A stretch of DNA of 64,000 nucleotides. It comes from Lysobacter changpingensis (GTDB taxonomy: Bacteria > Pseudomonadota > Gammaproteobacteria > Xanthomonadales > Xanthomonadaceae). Under the pieces are notes generated by a model. It ran no database searches. It was given only the letters and a program-made list of their open reading frames with translations, and was not told the DNA's origin. This document shows positions 43,096-52,220 of this stretch, piece by piece. Each line of letters starts with the position of its first letter. Position 1 is the first letter of the stretch. The position numbers and the translations under genes are program-made. The stretch spans positions 1,302,001-1,366,000 of the forward strand of contig NZ_JADWPE010000003.1 of the NCBI RefSeq assembly GCF_017308985.1. Direction: 5' to 3'.

Positions 43096-43735
43096 GGCGG
43101 GTCTGGATCAGCGGCACGTCGAAGGGCTTGTCGACCACCGCGCGCAGGCCGTGGATGTGCACGCGCAGGCTATCGGAATCGGGCAGTTCCTCGCCCCAGA
43201 CGCGCGTTTCCAGTTCCTGGCGCGTGACCACGGCCGGCGAGGCTTCCATCAGCGCCTGCAGGATCTTCAACGCGGTCGGATTGAGCTGCAGCAGCTTGCC
43301 CTGGCGGCGCACTTCGAGCGTGTCGAGGTTGTATTCCAGGTCGGCGACGTTGAGCACGCGCGTCTGCACGCCGCGACCGCGACGCGAGAGCGCGTTGAGC
43401 CGCACTTCCACTTCCTGCAGCGCGAAGGGCTTGATGAGGTAGTCGTCGGCGCCGGAATCGAAGCCGGCCAGCTTGTTCTCCAGCGAGTCGCGCGCGGTGA
43501 GCATCAGCACCGGCGTCTGCTTGCGCGCTTCGTTGCGCAGCTTGCGGCAGACCTCCAGGCCGTCGAGGCCCGGCAGGTTGAGGTCGAGGACGATCGCGTC
43601 GAAGTCGTGGACCACCGCCAGGTGCAGGCCGGTGACGCCGTCGGCGGCGAAGTCGACGGTATGACCGCGGTCCTCGAGGAAATCGCCGAGGTTGGCCGCG
43701 ATGTCCTGGTTGTCTTCGATGACGAGAATGCGCAT
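43055..43735 (-). CDS. OmpR/PhoB-family response regulator
   Basis: A 226-residue regulator starting at ATG 43735 (MRILVIEDNQDIAANLGDFL). The receiver has acidic ED at residues 7-8, the phospho-acceptor Asp in DAIVLDLNLPGLDGLEV, the Thr in VLMLTARDS and the Lys in DDYLIKPFAL. The C-terminal winged helix shows LNPTALKILQALMEASPAVV and SLRVHIHGLRAVVDKPFDVP, then TRHGIGYRI. It binds DNA as a phosphorylated dimer. It is transcribed first, with the kinase gene overlapping its end. Confidence 0.95.
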   Translation of the reverse strand: MRILVIEDNQDIAANLGDFLEDRGHTVDFAADGVTGLHLAVVHDFDAIVLDLNLPGLDGLEVCRKLRNEARKQTPVLMLTARDSLENKLAGFDSGADDYLIKPFALQEVEVRLNALSRRGRGVQTRVLNVADLEYNLDTLEVRRQGKLLQLNPTALKILQALMEASPAVVTRQELETRVWGEELPDSDSLRVHIHGLRAVVDKPFDVPLIQTRHGIGYRIAAPDNG

Positions 43736-43930
43736 GTGACCTTTCCTGGGTAATGGGCCTTCGACCGGCGCGAGCCGCTGCGGTTCCGCATCGTCTGAAT
43801 GCGCGCGCGACGTTGCCGGGGAGCTTAACGATATTGCCAGAGCCGCCGAAGTGCGCCGATCACCGTGCGCTGACGTCGCAACGCACGTTCGCGATCGCCG
43901 CGCGCCGGACCGGAGCCGACGGCACCGCCC

Positions 43931-43968
43931 AAACAAAGGCCCAGACACGGGGCCACCGTGCCTGGGCC
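43931..43968 (-). terminator. Rho-independent terminator downstream of rimK
   Basis: On the minus strand GGCCCAGGCACGG pairs with CCGTGTCTGGGCC (one mismatch) across a short loop and is followed by TTTGTTT. It lies 220 bases beyond the rimK stop codon, so it either ends a long rimK 3' region or a separate small RNA. Confidence 0.8.
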
Positions 43969-44185
43969 AAAAAGGTATTGCCCCGATTACCGTAACCTGC
44001 ATCGACCAGGTACTGACTTGGAAGAGCGGCAGTGCTGCGGTAGGCACAGGCTACGCCGATTTCGATTAAACCGTCGTTAAAAACAGGCGTTAAATCCGCG
44101 TTATTCAGCGTTGAAAATGGCCGCTGAACGCGGCTTGATCGCAGAACTTCGGCGAACGCGCACGCATCCGCCGCGAACGCCGGAC
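43969..44185. other. Untranslated gap between rimK and its terminator
   Basis: The 217 bases are AT-richer than their surroundings around 44060-44120 (repeated GTTAAA, GCGTTAAAT) and contain GGCCGC/GCGGC near 44120. No reading frame here looks coding. A minus-strand small RNA starting in the AT-rich part and ending at the 43931-43968 terminator is possible but unproven. Bases 43736-43930 hold the upstream region of the response regulator; I see no clear promoter. Confidence 0.35.
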
Positions 44186-45091
44186 TCAGCGCGCGGCGGC
44201 CCGTTTCACCGCCTTCCGCCGTACGCGCTCGGCCAGATACGTGACGATCTCCCCGGCCACGTCCACGCCGCTGGCGTCCTCGATGCCTTCCAGTCCGGGC
44301 GACGCGTTGACTTCGAGCACCAGCGGACCGCGCTGCGAACGGATCAGGTCCACGCCGGCGATGCCGAGCCCCAGCACGCGCGAGGCGCGGATTGCGACAT
44401 CTTCTTCCGCCGCGCTGGCGCGCACGCCCTTGGCGGTGCCGCCGCGATGCAGGTTCGAACGGAAGTCGCCCTTTGGCGCCTGCCGCTTCATCGCCGCCAC
44501 CACGCGGCCGCCCACCACGAAGCAGCGCAGGTCGGCGCCGCGCGCTTCCTCGATGAACTCCTGCACCAGGAAATTGGCGTACAGGCCGCGCAGCGCCTCG
44601 ATCACGCCCTGCGAGGCGGACAACTTCTCGGTGAGCATCACGCCGGCGCCCTGCGTGCCCTCGTTGAGCTTGATGACGTGCGGCGGCGCGCCGAGCATCG
44701 ACAGCAGGTCGTGCGTGTCGTCCGGGTTGTCGCCGAACACCGTCGTCGGCAGGCCGATGTGTTCGGCCGCGAGCAGCTGGTGGCAGCGCAGCTTGTCCCG
44801 CGCGCGCAGCACGGCGTCGGAGGAATTGGGCGTGAGGGTGCCCATCAGTTCGAACTGGCGCAGCACCGCCGAGCCGTAGCGCGTGATCGAGGCGCCGATG
44901 CGCGGGATCACCGCCTGGTAGCCGGAGATCGGCTTGCCCTTGTAGCGCATGCTGAATCCGTCGCTGGCGATGCGCATGTAGCAGCGCAACGGGTCGAGCA
45001 CGCGCACGCTGTGGCCCTGGTCGCGCGCGGCTTCCACCAGGCGGCGGGTGGAGTACAGCTTGCTGTTGCGCGAGAGGATCGCCAGTTTCAT
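44186..45091 (-). CDS. rimK: RimK: ATP-grasp glutamate ligase (ribosomal protein S6 modification)
   Basis: The 301-residue protein has the RimK start [20 protein letters not shown] and ATP-grasp segments [59 protein letters not shown] and the metal-binding [21 protein letters not shown]. coli RimK adds glutamates to the C-terminus of ribosomal protein S6; related enzymes also make poly-glutamate. Its start overlaps the stop of the protease-like gene upstream (ATGA at 45088-45091), so the two are translationally coupled, a pairing seen widely in proteobacteria. Confidence 0.94.
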   Translation of the reverse strand: MKLAILSRNSKLYSTRRLVEAARDQGHSVRVLDPLRCYMRIASDGFSMRYKGKPISGYQAVIPRIGASITRYGSAVLRQFELMGTLTPNSSDAVLRARDKLRCHQLLAAEHIGLPTTVFGDNPDDTHDLLSMLGAPPHVIKLNEGTQGAGVMLTEKLSASQGVIEALRGLYANFLVQEFIEEARGADLRCFVVGGRVVAAMKRQAPKGDFRSNLHRGGTAKGVRASAAEEDVAIRASRVLGLGIAGVDLIRSQRGPLVLEVNASPGLEGIEDASGVDVAGEIVTYLAERVRRKAVKRAAAR

Positions 45092-45609
45092 GAAGGGCGG
45101 CGGTGCGGGGGCGAGGTCGGGAAGGGAACCGCCTCGCCGGGCGCGGCGGGGCGGGATACGGCGACGACACCCGGCTCGCGCCGGGCATGTCGTCCGTGCA
45201 GGAACGAGCGCCCAGGATCGACCGTGAACGCGCGCGCCAGCGCGGTACGCCCGAGCAGCATCGGGAACAGCATCCCGCGCCGATCGGACAGATTGATTTC
45301 AATCTCGCGTTCGATGCCCGCCAGCGCCAGCGTCGTGCGGACGAACACGCGACGCGTGCAGTGTCCGCCCGAATCGGTGACCTCGCGTTCGTCGAACACC
45401 GGCGCCACGGCTTCGATCATCGGCGCGCCGTGGCCGGGGCTCAGGCAGAAGCCGACCCACGGACCACCGCGCTCGTGGAACCGCCATTGCGAATCCACGT
45501 GCAGCGCCGAACTTCGCGCGCCGCTGTCCACCTTCGCCCGCAACCGCCCAATGCCGAGTTCCGGCAGGGCGATCCATTCACGCCAGCCGAGCACGATCCT
45601 GCTTGCCAT
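45088..45609 (-). CDS. Retropepsin-like aspartic protease family (RimK-associated, PF05618)
   Basis: A 173-residue protein starting at ATG 45609. The Asp-Ser-Gly active-site motif is in [20 protein letters not shown], and [20 protein letters not shown] matches the conserved second half of the family once called ATP-dependent zinc protease. Pseudomonas homologues in rimABK-type operons are reported to influence RimK activity. The C-terminal 25 residues ([15 protein letters not shown]) are not conserved. It is coupled to rimK by an overlapping stop/start. The upstream tRNA-Gly has its own terminator, so this pair likely has its own promoter. Confidence 0.85.
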   Translation of the reverse strand: MASRIVLGWREWIALPELGIGRLRAKVDSGARSSALHVDSQWRFHERGGPWVGFCLSPGHGAPMIEAVAPVFDEREVTDSGGHCTRRVFVRTTLALAGIEREIEINLSDRRGMLFPMLLGRTALARAFTVDPGRSFLHGRHARREPGVVAVSRPAAPGEAVPFPTSPPHRRPS

Positions 45610-45633
45610 CGCGCCTCCAGACATCGTCTGAAA

Positions 45634-45669
45634 GACAAAAACGGCGGCCACTGTAAAGCAGGCCGCCGT
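45634..45669 (-). terminator. Rho-independent terminator of tRNA-Gly
   Basis: On the minus strand ACGGCGGCC pairs with GGCCGCCGT across an 11-base loop, followed by TTTTGTC. It begins 11 bases past the 3' CCA of the tRNA. Confidence 0.9.
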
Positions 45670-45679
45670 CGCAATTGTT

Positions 45680-45753
45680 TGGAGCGGGTGATGGGAATCG
45701 AACCCACGCTAGCAGCTTGGGAAGCTGCAGTTCTACCATTGAACTACACCCGC
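45680..45753 (-). tRNA. tRNA-Gly (anticodon CCC)
   Basis: The 74-nt minus-strand sequence starts GCGGGTGTAGTTCAATGGTA and ends TCACCCGCTCCA with CCA encoded. The acceptor stem GCGGGTG pairs with CACCCGC. The anticodon stem GCAGC/GCTGC encloses the loop TTCCCAA, so the anticodon is CCC, reading GGG. The T-arm GTGGGTTCGATTCCCAT is standard. Confidence 0.97.
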
Positions 45754-45846
45754 ACGCGATGAAGTCTATGCCCCCGCGTGGAGGCTTGGCAACGCGGCGC
45801 CGGGAGATCGTTTCGCGGGCGCCGCGTGCCGGTTCAGCCTACCCGG

Positions 45847-47682
45847 TCAGAACCCGCCGCCGAAGCTGACGAACACCGTCGCGTCGTTGCCGCCCTTCTG
45901 GCCGACCGTGACGTTGGCGCCGATGTCGGTGCGCAGGCCGAACAGCTCCGTGCGCGCGCCCATCACCAGCGTGCCGTAGTCCTGGTCGTACTCCAGGCCG
46001 CGCACCGCGTAGGCGCCCACGCCCGGCAGCGAACGCAGCGCGGCGGTGGCCTCGTTCGGGGCGTCCTCGAACTCGTGGTCGTAGGTCAGCTTCGCGTACG
46101 GCTGCAGGTGCTCGTTGATGGTGTAGTTCACCTGCCAGCCGAGGCTGCCGATCAGCGAGTCGAATTCCTGGTCGCCATACGACAGCGCGGTGGATTCGTC
46201 GCTGTTCTCATCGAAGCCGTCGACCTCGATCGTCTGCGAGACCAGTTGCATCAGCGGACCGTGCTTGAGCGAGCCCTCGCCGAAGTTCCAGCCCGCGGCG
46301 ATCGCGGCGGTCAGGTTGGTGCCGTCGGTCGAGCCGCTATGCACGCGGTAGGTCGGACCGAGGTTCACGCGACGGTCGATGTCGTACGACACCCAGGTGT
46401 AGCTCAGCTGGCCGTTCACCCATGCCGAACCGCTCGCCCAGGCGAGGTAGCCGCCGAGGCTCGCGTCGTCCTGGTCGAACTCGCCGCGGTTGCGGCCCCA
46501 GTCCATCTTCTGCTGGCCGTAGCCGGCGAAACCGCCGTACACCAGGTTGCCACTGGCCCAGTCGAGGCCGAAGCTCAGCGTCGGGCCGATGCCGTCGTAG
46601 TCGTCGCCGCCGCCGTAACGCTGCGAATCGGCGCGCACGTCCGCCCACCAGCGCATGCCGTCCACGTCCGGACGCGTCGCCGCCTGCGCGCCGACGCGCT
46701 CGGCGCGGGCGCGGCCGACCATCGCTTCGGAGTGCGGCAGCACCGCGATCTGGCGCGGCGCGTCGAGCAGCGACAGCGTGTAGTCGGCGAGGATCTCGTG
46801 CGCCTTGCTCGACGGATGCACGCCGTCGGCGAAGACGTAGGTGTTCGGGGCGTCCGGCGAGACCATGCTGCCCGGAGTCACCGGGTTGCAGGTGATCGAC
46901 TGCGCCGTGATCTGCGGATTGCAGGCCGTGCCGGTGGTGTTGGTGATGCCGTACGGCGTCGGGTTGGCGACGATTTCCTGCAGCAGGTGGAAGGTGTCGA
47001 CCGGGATGAAACGCGCGCCGACCGAGGCCAGGCCCGCGTACAGCGCGTTGTTGTAGCCGGTCGCCAGCGCGGTGCCGGCGGCCGAAGCGGCGGCGCCCTG
47101 CGAGCGGAACTGCGGCGTGATGCCCAGGTCGGGCACGTTCGGCACCAGGATGTACTGCGCGCCGGCGTTCTGCAGCGCCATGACGTTGCCGACCTGCCCG
47201 GCCGCCGCGGCGCCGACGATCGCCTGCGCCTGCGCGGGCGCAGCCGCCGCGGCGAACAGGTCGTTCGCACCGCCCCACACCGTGTAGAGCGCGTCCGGAT
47301 CGGCGGCACCGCCGTTCGCGGTCAGATAGGTGGCGATCTGCGAACGCAGCGAGAGCGTCGGCAGCTGCGGCGTCAGGCCGGCGCGGTCGGTGGTGACCAT
47401 CGCGCCGCCGATGGCGTAGTTGGTGCCGCCGGCGTTGAACGCGTTGGCGTTCGTGCCCAGCTCGGTCGCCACGTGCTCGGCCCACACCAGGCCCGGGTTG
47501 GTGGTGAAGCGGCCCAGGATCGCGCCCGCGGGGCCGGCCTGGGCGATGATCGCCGGCCGGAAGTAGCCCGCGTCGGTCAGGCTGTCGCCGAAGAACACGG
47601 TCTGCGAATAGTCCTGCGCGAAGGCCGGCGCGGTCGCCAGCGCGAGGGCGGCGGCGAGCACGGAGCGGACGGGTTTCATCAT
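45847..47682 (-). CDS. Autotransporter GDSL esterase/lipase (EstA type)
   Basis: A 611-residue protein. The signal peptide is VLAAALALATAPAFAQ. The GDSL passenger has the nucleophile in QTVFFGDSLTDAGYF, the block III Asn in YTVWGGANDLFAAA and the catalytic Asp-His in YVFADGVHPSSKAHEIL. From about residue 345 the C-terminal autotransporter beta-barrel follows (WWADVRADSQRYGGGDDYDG) and ends in VFVSFGGGF with a terminal Phe. Such esterases stay anchored in the outer membrane facing outside and cleave ester substrates; EstA of Pseudomonas affects rhamnolipid production and motility. ATG at 47682 follows AAGGA; the next codon is also ATG. Confidence 0.92.
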   Translation of the reverse strand: MMKPVRSVLAAALALATAPAFAQDYSQTVFFGDSLTDAGYFRPAIIAQAGPAGAILGRFTTNPGLVWAEHVATELGTNANAFNAGGTNYAIGGAMVTTDRAGLTPQLPTLSLRSQIATYLTANGGAADPDALYTVWGGANDLFAAAAAPAQAQAIVGAAAAGQVGNVMALQNAGAQYILVPNVPDLGITPQFRSQGAAASAAGTALATGYNNALYAGLASVGARFIPVDTFHLLQEIVANPTPYGITNTTGTACNPQITAQSITCNPVTPGSMVSPDAPNTYVFADGVHPSSKAHEILADYTLSLLDAPRQIAVLPHSEAMVGRARAERVGAQAATRPDVDGMRWWADVRADSQRYGGGDDYDGIGPTLSFGLDWASGNLVYGGFAGYGQQKMDWGRNRGEFDQDDASLGGYLAWASGSAWVNGQLSYTWVSYDIDRRVNLGPTYRVHSGSTDGTNLTAAIAAGWNFGEGSLKHGPLMQLVSQTIEVDGFDENSDESTALSYGDQEFDSLIGSLGWQVNYTINEHLQPYAKLTYDHEFEDAPNEATAALRSLPGVGAYAVRGLEYDQDYGTLVMGARTELFGLRTDIGANVTVGQKGGNDATVFVSFGGGF

Positions 47683-47855
47683 CTTTCGATTCCTTGTTGG
47701 ATGTTCTTGGCTGGAGCCGGTTCGGGCTGGATCCGGGAATACATACGCCCGCGGATGGCCGAATCGAACCATGCGGCGCCAGCGCACTCACGCCGCACTG
47801 CGTCAAAAACCGTGCCGACTGGCCGGCCGCCGCGGCGAGGGGCGACAATACGCGA

Positions 47856-48056
47856 ATGCAGATCCTTTTGAACGGCGAGCCGCGCGCGATCGCGGCGCAG
47901 ACCACCGTGCTGCAGCTCGTGCAGGCCGAAGGCCTGGGCGAGCGCCGCGTCGCGGTGGAGGTCAATGGCGAGATCGTCCCGCGCGGGCGGCATGGCGAGC
48001 ATGCGCTGGGCGAAGGGGATCGCGTCGAGATCGTGCACGCGCTGGGCGGTGGGTGA
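47856..48056 (+). CDS. thiS: Thiamine sulfur-carrier protein ThiS
   Basis: A 66-residue ubiquitin-fold protein: MQILLNGEPRAIAAQTTVLQ, VAVEVNGEIVPRGRHGEHAL, DRVEIVHALGGG. The C-terminal Gly-Gly, needed for adenylation and thiocarboxylate formation, is present. It gives sulfur to ThiG for the thiamine thiazole ring. thiG follows after a 214-base gap containing one arm of a direct repeat. A TPP riboswitch is not visible upstream. Confidence 0.95.
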   Translation: MQILLNGEPRAIAAQTTVLQLVQAEGLGERRVAVEVNGEIVPRGRHGEHALGEGDRVEIVHALGGG

Positions 48057-48057
48057 G

Positions 48058-48171
48058 GTAAGGCCGCTTGCGCGGCACTGCCGCGTGGCGTGCCGAACGC
48101 CCGTCCATGGATCGGCGGGCCGGGCGATCCGGAGCCCGCAACGTCCCGCCCGGGATGGCAGCCATGGCCGA
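48058..48171. repeat. Direct repeat left of thiG
   Basis: Contains GGCCGCTTGCGCGGCACTGC, then GAACGCCCGTCCATGGAT and GGAGCCCGCAACG. A diverged copy of about the same length and order lies right of thiG at 49078-49187. Within it CCCGTCCATGGATCGGCGGG forms a short imperfect palindrome. Confidence 0.75.
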
Positions 48172-48270
48172 ACGGAGTCCGTGCAACACGGCGCGCAGAA
48201 CATCGCCGGGCTCAACCAAAAGGCCGCTGAACGCGAAAGAGCCGCCGCGACGCGCTGCTAAACTAGCGCG

Positions 48271-49077
48271 ATGACCGCTCCGCACTCCCCCACGTTCCCG
48301 GCCGATCCGCTCGTGATCGCCGGCAAGGCCTACGCGTCGCGCCTGCTCACCGGCACCGGCAAGTTCACCGACCTCGAACAGACCCGCCTGGCCACCGAAG
48401 CCGCCGGCGCGCAGATCGTCACCGTCGCGATCCGCCGCACCAACATCGGCCAGAATCCCGGCGAGCCGAACCTGCTCGACGTCCTTCCGCCCGATCGCTA
48501 CACGATCCTGCCCAACACCGCCGGCTGCTACACCGCCGACGATGCCGTGCGCACCTGCCGCCTCGCGCGCGAGCTGCTCGACGGCCACTCGCTGGTGAAG
48601 CTGGAAGTCCTCGGCGACCAGAAAACCCTCTACCCCGACGTCGTGCAGACGCTGGCTGCCGCCGAGCTGCTGGTGAAGGACGGCTTCGACGTGATGGTCT
48701 ACACCTCGGACGATCCGATCCTGGCCAAGCGCCTGGAAGAGATCGGCTGCGTCGCGGTGATGCCGCTGGCCGCGCCGATCGGCTCGGGCTTGGGCGTGCA
48801 GAACAAGTACAACCTGCTGGAAATCGTCGAGAACGCCAAGGTGCCGATCATCGTCGACGCCGGCGTGGGCACCGCGTCCGATGCCGCCATCGCGATGGAA
48901 CTGGGCTGCGACGGCGTGCTGATGAACACCGCCATTGCCGGCGCGAAGGATCCGGTGCTGATGGCGCACGCGATGAAGCTCGCCGTCGAAGCCGGTCGCG
49001 CCGCGTTCAAGGCCGGCCGCATTCCGCGCAAGCGTTTCGCGTCGGCGTCGAGCCCGGTCGACGGACTCATCGGGTGA
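48271..49077 (+). CDS. thiG: Thiazole synthase ThiG
   Basis: A 268-residue TIM-barrel protein. [20 protein letters not shown] and [20 protein letters not shown] open the barrel. The catalytic Lys is in [16 protein letters not shown], and the phosphate-binding [20 protein letters not shown] and [20 protein letters not shown] follow, then [20 protein letters not shown]. It builds the thiazole phosphate of thiamine from deoxyxylulose phosphate, dehydroglycine and the ThiS thiocarboxylate. thiS lies just upstream; direct repeats flank thiG on both sides. Confidence 0.97.
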   Translation: MTAPHSPTFPADPLVIAGKAYASRLLTGTGKFTDLEQTRLATEAAGAQIVTVAIRRTNIGQNPGEPNLLDVLPPDRYTILPNTAGCYTADDAVRTCRLARELLDGHSLVKLEVLGDQKTLYPDVVQTLAAAELLVKDGFDVMVYTSDDPILAKRLEEIGCVAVMPLAAPIGSGLGVQNKYNLLEIVENAKVPIIVDAGVGTASDAAIAMELGCDGVLMNTAIAGAKDPVLMAHAMKLAVEAGRAAFKAGRIPRKRFASASSPVDGLIG

Positions 49078-49187
49078 GGCAGGCCGCTTGCGCGGCACCG
49101 CCGCGCGGCCTGTCGAACGCCCGTCCATGGATGGACGGGCCGGGCTCTCCGCAGCCCGCCACGTTCGGCCACGGATGGCCGCGTTAG
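49078..49187. repeat. Direct repeat right of thiG
   Basis: GGCCGCTTGCGCGGCACCGC, then GAACGCCCGTCCATGGATGG and GCAGCCCGCCACG. It matches the copy at 48058-48171 in block order with scattered differences. Its central CCCGTCCATGGATGGACGGG is a perfect palindrome. Confidence 0.75.
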
Positions 49188-49223
49188 CGCACATCGCACC
49201 AAAGCCCAACAAGAAGAACCCGC

Positions 49224-49955
49224 TTGTCCGACTCGCCTTTCAATCGAAAGCTTCCCCCCAAGCCTTTCACCCTGGAGGAAGGCCGCCGCCAGGTCCGCAG
49301 CTTCGTGCTGCGCCAGGGCCGTTTCACCGAAGCGCAGCAGCGCGCGTTCGACACGCTGTGGCCGCGCTACGGGCTGGACTACACCGGGCAGCCGCGCGAC
49401 TTCGACGCCGTGTTCGGCCGCAGCGCGCCGCGCGTGCTGGAGATCGGCTTCGGCAACGGCGAGGCGCTGCGTTACGCCGCGCAGCACGACAAGACCCGCG
49501 ACCTGATCGGCATCGAAGTGCACGCGCCCGGCGTCGGCCGGCTGCTCAACGCGCTGGCGCAGGACGAGGCGGAACACGTCCGCCTGTACCATCACGACGC
49601 CGTGGAAGTGCTGCGCAACGAGATCGCCGACGGCACGCTCGACGAGATCCGCATCTACTTCCCCGATCCCTGGCACAAGAAGCGCCACAACAAGCGGCGC
49701 CTGGTCCAGCCGGAGTTCGCGAACCTGATCGTGGCCAAACTGGCGCCGACCGGCCGCTTGCACCTCGCCACCGATTGGCAGGACTATGCCGAGCAGATGT
49801 GGGACGTGCTCGATGCCACGCCCGGCCTGGTCAATCGCGCCGGTCCGCGCGGCAGCGTGGAACGGCCGCAATGGCGACCGCAGACCCATTTCGAAACCCG
49901 CGGCCAGAAGCTCGGCCACGGCGTGTGGGACCTGTTGTACGACAAAGCGCCGTGA
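49224..49955 (+). CDS. trmB: tRNA (guanine-N7-)-methyltransferase
   Basis: A 243-residue protein with the TrmB signatures: [20 protein letters not shown] for SAM binding, [40 protein letters not shown] and [19 protein letters not shown]. It methylates G46 of tRNA. The start is TTG at 49224; the next Met is far inside, so the weak start is accepted. The gene is followed by a repeat cluster and then by a transporter. Confidence 0.95.
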   Translation: MSDSPFNRKLPPKPFTLEEGRRQVRSFVLRQGRFTEAQQRAFDTLWPRYGLDYTGQPRDFDAVFGRSAPRVLEIGFGNGEALRYAAQHDKTRDLIGIEVHAPGVGRLLNALAQDEAEHVRLYHHDAVEVLRNEIADGTLDEIRIYFPDPWHKKRHNKRRLVQPEFANLIVAKLAPTGRLHLATDWQDYAEQMWDVLDATPGLVNRAGPRGSVERPQWRPQTHFETRGQKLGHGVWDLLYDKAP

Positions 49956-50070
49956 TTCGTGATTCCGGATTCGTGATTCGCAAAACAGGCGCCAGCGCCT
50001 GCCACGATGCACCGGATTGGTCGAGTGACGGTTCTTCCGAATCACCAATCACGAATCACAAATCACGGAT
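49953..50070. repeat. Inverted clusters of the GTGATTC repeat
   Basis: The left arm is CGTGATTCGTGATTCC and GGATTCGTGATTCG. The right arm, about 60 bases on, is CGAATCACCAATCACGAATC and ACAAATCACGG. It occupies all of the gap between trmB and the transporter gene, whose start is three bases beyond. It is the same kind of element as 23536-23657. Confidence 0.8.
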
Positions 50071-50073
50071 CTG

Positions 50074-51915
50074 ATGGACACCGCGCTGACGCTCACCACC
50101 GACATGAAGCTCGTGCTCGGGCTGGTGGGCTTCACGATGGTGATGTTCCTGTTCGAACGCATCCGCGCCGACGTCGTCGCACTGGTCGTGCTGGTGCTGC
50201 TGGGCCTGTCGGGGCTGGTCGAACCCGACGAACTGTTCAACGGTTTCTCCGGTAACGCGGTCATCAGCATCGTGGCGACGATGATCCTCGGCGCCGGCCT
50301 GGACCGCACCGGCGCGCTGAACCGCCTCGCCGGCTGGCTGCTGCGCCGCGCGAAAGGCATGGAGCAGCGGCTGCTGCTGCTCACCACCGCGGTGGCGGGC
50401 GTCAATTCCTCGGTGATGCAGAACCCGTCGGTGCTGGCGCTCTACATGCCGGTCGCCGCGCGCCTGTCCTCGCGCACCGGCATCGCGCTGCCGCGCCTGC
50501 TGCTGCCGCTCGCCGCGGCCATCGTGATGGGCGGCGGCCTGACGATGGTCGGCAACTCGCCGCTGATCCTGCTCAACGACCTGCTGATCGCCGCCAACAG
50601 CAACCTGCCCTCGGGCGCGGCGACGCTGGAACCGCTGAAGATGTTCGCGCCGCTGCCGATCGGCATCGCGCTGCTCGCCGCGTCGCTGGCGTACTTCCAT
50701 TTCTTCGGCGACAAGCGCCTGCGCCACGACGACGACGGCACCGGCGCGACGCCCGCGCGCACGCAGAGCTATTTCGCCAAGGCCTACGGCATCGAAGGCG
50801 ACGTGTACGAACTCACCGTCACCGCCGACAGTCCGCTGGTGGGCATGTCGCTGGGCGAAGCCGAGGCGCTGCACAACGCGCCGCTGCTGCTGGCGCTCAA
50901 GAGCGACGGCGAGGCGCGGCTGGCACCGCCGGCGGACACGCGCATCTGGGTCGGCAGCGTGCTCGGCGCGATGGGCCCCAGGCAACAGGTCGCGGACTTC
51001 GCGCAGAACCATTTCCTGCGCCTGTCCTCGCGCCTGCGCAACTTCGGCGATCTGTTCAATCCCAGCCGCGCGGGCATTTCCGAAGCGGTGGTGCCGGCCA
51101 CGTCGAAGTTCATCGGCAAGAACGGCCGCGACCTGCAACTGCGCAAGCAGATGGGCCTGAGCCTGCTGGCGATCAACCGCGACAAGAACGTGCTGCGCGA
51201 GAACGTGCGCGACGTGAACCTGCGCGCGGGCGACATGCTGGTGTTCCACAGCATCTGGACCGACCTGGGCGAAGCCGCCGCGAGCAAGGACCTGGTCGTC
51301 GTCACCGACTACCCCAAGGGCGAGCAGCGTCCGCACAAGTTCAAGATCGCCATGGCGATCTTCGCCGTCGCGATGCTGCTGGCACTGTCCTCGCGCCTGC
51401 CGGTGTCGATCGCGCTGATGACCGGCGTGGCCGGCATGCTCATCGCGGGCGTGATCCACATCGACGAGGCGTACGCGGCGATCAACTGGCGCACCGTCTT
51501 CCTGATGGCCTGCCTGATCCCGCTGGGCTGGGCGATGGATTCCAGCGGCGCGGCGGCGTGGGTCGCGGGACACACGATCGAGCGGTTACCCACCGGCACA
51601 CCGGTCTGGCTGCTGGAAATCCTCGTCGGTCTGTTCACCACCCTGTTCTCGCTGGTGATCAGCCACGTCGGCGCGACCATCGTGACGGTGCCGCTGGCGA
51701 TCAACCTCGCCCTCGCCGCCGGCGGCAACCCGACCGCGTTCGCGCTGATCGTCGCGCTGTCGGCATCGAACAACTTCATGACCGCGTCGAACCCGGTCAT
51801 CTCGATGATCACCGGCCCGGCAGGCTACACCGGCAAGGAGCTGTGGAAGATCGGCGGCCCGCTGTCGCTGATCTATACGGCGGTGGCGGTGGCGATGGTG
51901 AATCTGTTGTATTGA
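50074..51915 (+). CDS. SLC13/DASS-type permease with RCK_C (TrkA-C) domains
   Basis: A 613-residue membrane protein. The first half has helices including LVGFTMVMFLFERIRADVVA and VVALVVLVLLGLSGLVEPDE, then FSGNAVISIVATMILGAGLD. From about residue 230 to 390 it has soluble sequence with two TrkA-C-like parts (DVYELTVTADSPLVGMSLGE, RLRNFGDLFNPSRAGISEAV to NLRAGDMLVFHSIWTDLGEA). The second half repeats the permease signature (NFMTASNPVISMITGPAGYT, FSLVISHVGATIVTVPLAIN). This architecture is that of YfbS/SAC1-like transporters for sulfate or dicarboxylates. Substrate not assigned; RCK domains usually sense small ligands. Confidence 0.88.
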   Translation: MDTALTLTTDMKLVLGLVGFTMVMFLFERIRADVVALVVLVLLGLSGLVEPDELFNGFSGNAVISIVATMILGAGLDRTGALNRLAGWLLRRAKGMEQRLLLLTTAVAGVNSSVMQNPSVLALYMPVAARLSSRTGIALPRLLLPLAAAIVMGGGLTMVGNSPLILLNDLLIAANSNLPSGAATLEPLKMFAPLPIGIALLAASLAYFHFFGDKRLRHDDDGTGATPARTQSYFAKAYGIEGDVYELTVTADSPLVGMSLGEAEALHNAPLLLALKSDGEARLAPPADTRIWVGSVLGAMGPRQQVADFAQNHFLRLSSRLRNFGDLFNPSRAGISEAVVPATSKFIGKNGRDLQLRKQMGLSLLAINRDKNVLRENVRDVNLRAGDMLVFHSIWTDLGEAAASKDLVVVTDYPKGEQRPHKFKIAMAIFAVAMLLALSSRLPVSIALMTGVAGMLIAGVIHIDEAYAAINWRTVFLMACLIPLGWAMDSSGAAAWVAGHTIERLPTGTPVWLLEILVGLFTTLFSLVISHVGATIVTVPLAINLALAAGGNPTAFALIVALSASNNFMTASNPVISMITGPAGYTGKELWKIGGPLSLIYTAVAVAMVNLLY

Positions 51916-51919
51916 TTCT

Positions 51920-51964
51920 TCGTGATTCGTGATTCGTGATTCGTGATTCGTGATTCGTGATTCG
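51920..51964. repeat. Six tandem copies of a 7-bp unit (CGTGATT)
   Basis: Immediately after the transporter stop codon, CGTGATT is repeated six times without interruption. The bases that follow (51970-52050) include CGTCATCCCGGCGAAAGCCG, a different dispersed palindrome. Such a short perfect array is prone to slippage. Confidence 0.92.
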
Positions 51965-52057
51965 AAACAGCAGATCACGCATCGCCTTGCTGATCCGTCA
52001 TCCCGGCGAAAGCCGGAATCAAGGCCCCACCGCCCCACCTCGCAATGCCCGCTCTTG

Positions 52058-52085
52058 TAGCCCGGGTAAGCGAAGCGCACCCGGG
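52058..52085 (+). repeat. REP unit left of the SymE-like gene
   Basis: A single forward copy (GTAGCCCGGGTAAGCGAAGC to CACCCGGG). Its inverted partner is 370 bp away at 52457-52485, so here the usual closely spaced pair encloses a gene. Confidence 0.9.
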
Positions 52086-52220
52086 AACCGACGCGGCAAC
52101 GTGCATTGCCCAATGCGGCACCCACGCGTTACCCATCGCGAGAGGTGCTGAACACACCTTCATCTGTCGGCGGACCGATCGCATCCGGAAGCCGCGGTCT
52201 CCTCGAGCCAGGAGTTCCCA

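Noticed and set aside
47683-47855. TPP riboswitch before thiS
   Set aside because: No CTGAGA or ACCTGATC-type core occurs in the short gap, most of which is the upstream region of the esterase gene.
51916-51970. CRISPR array
   Set aside because: The heptamer copies are directly adjacent with no spacers, and no cas genes are nearby.
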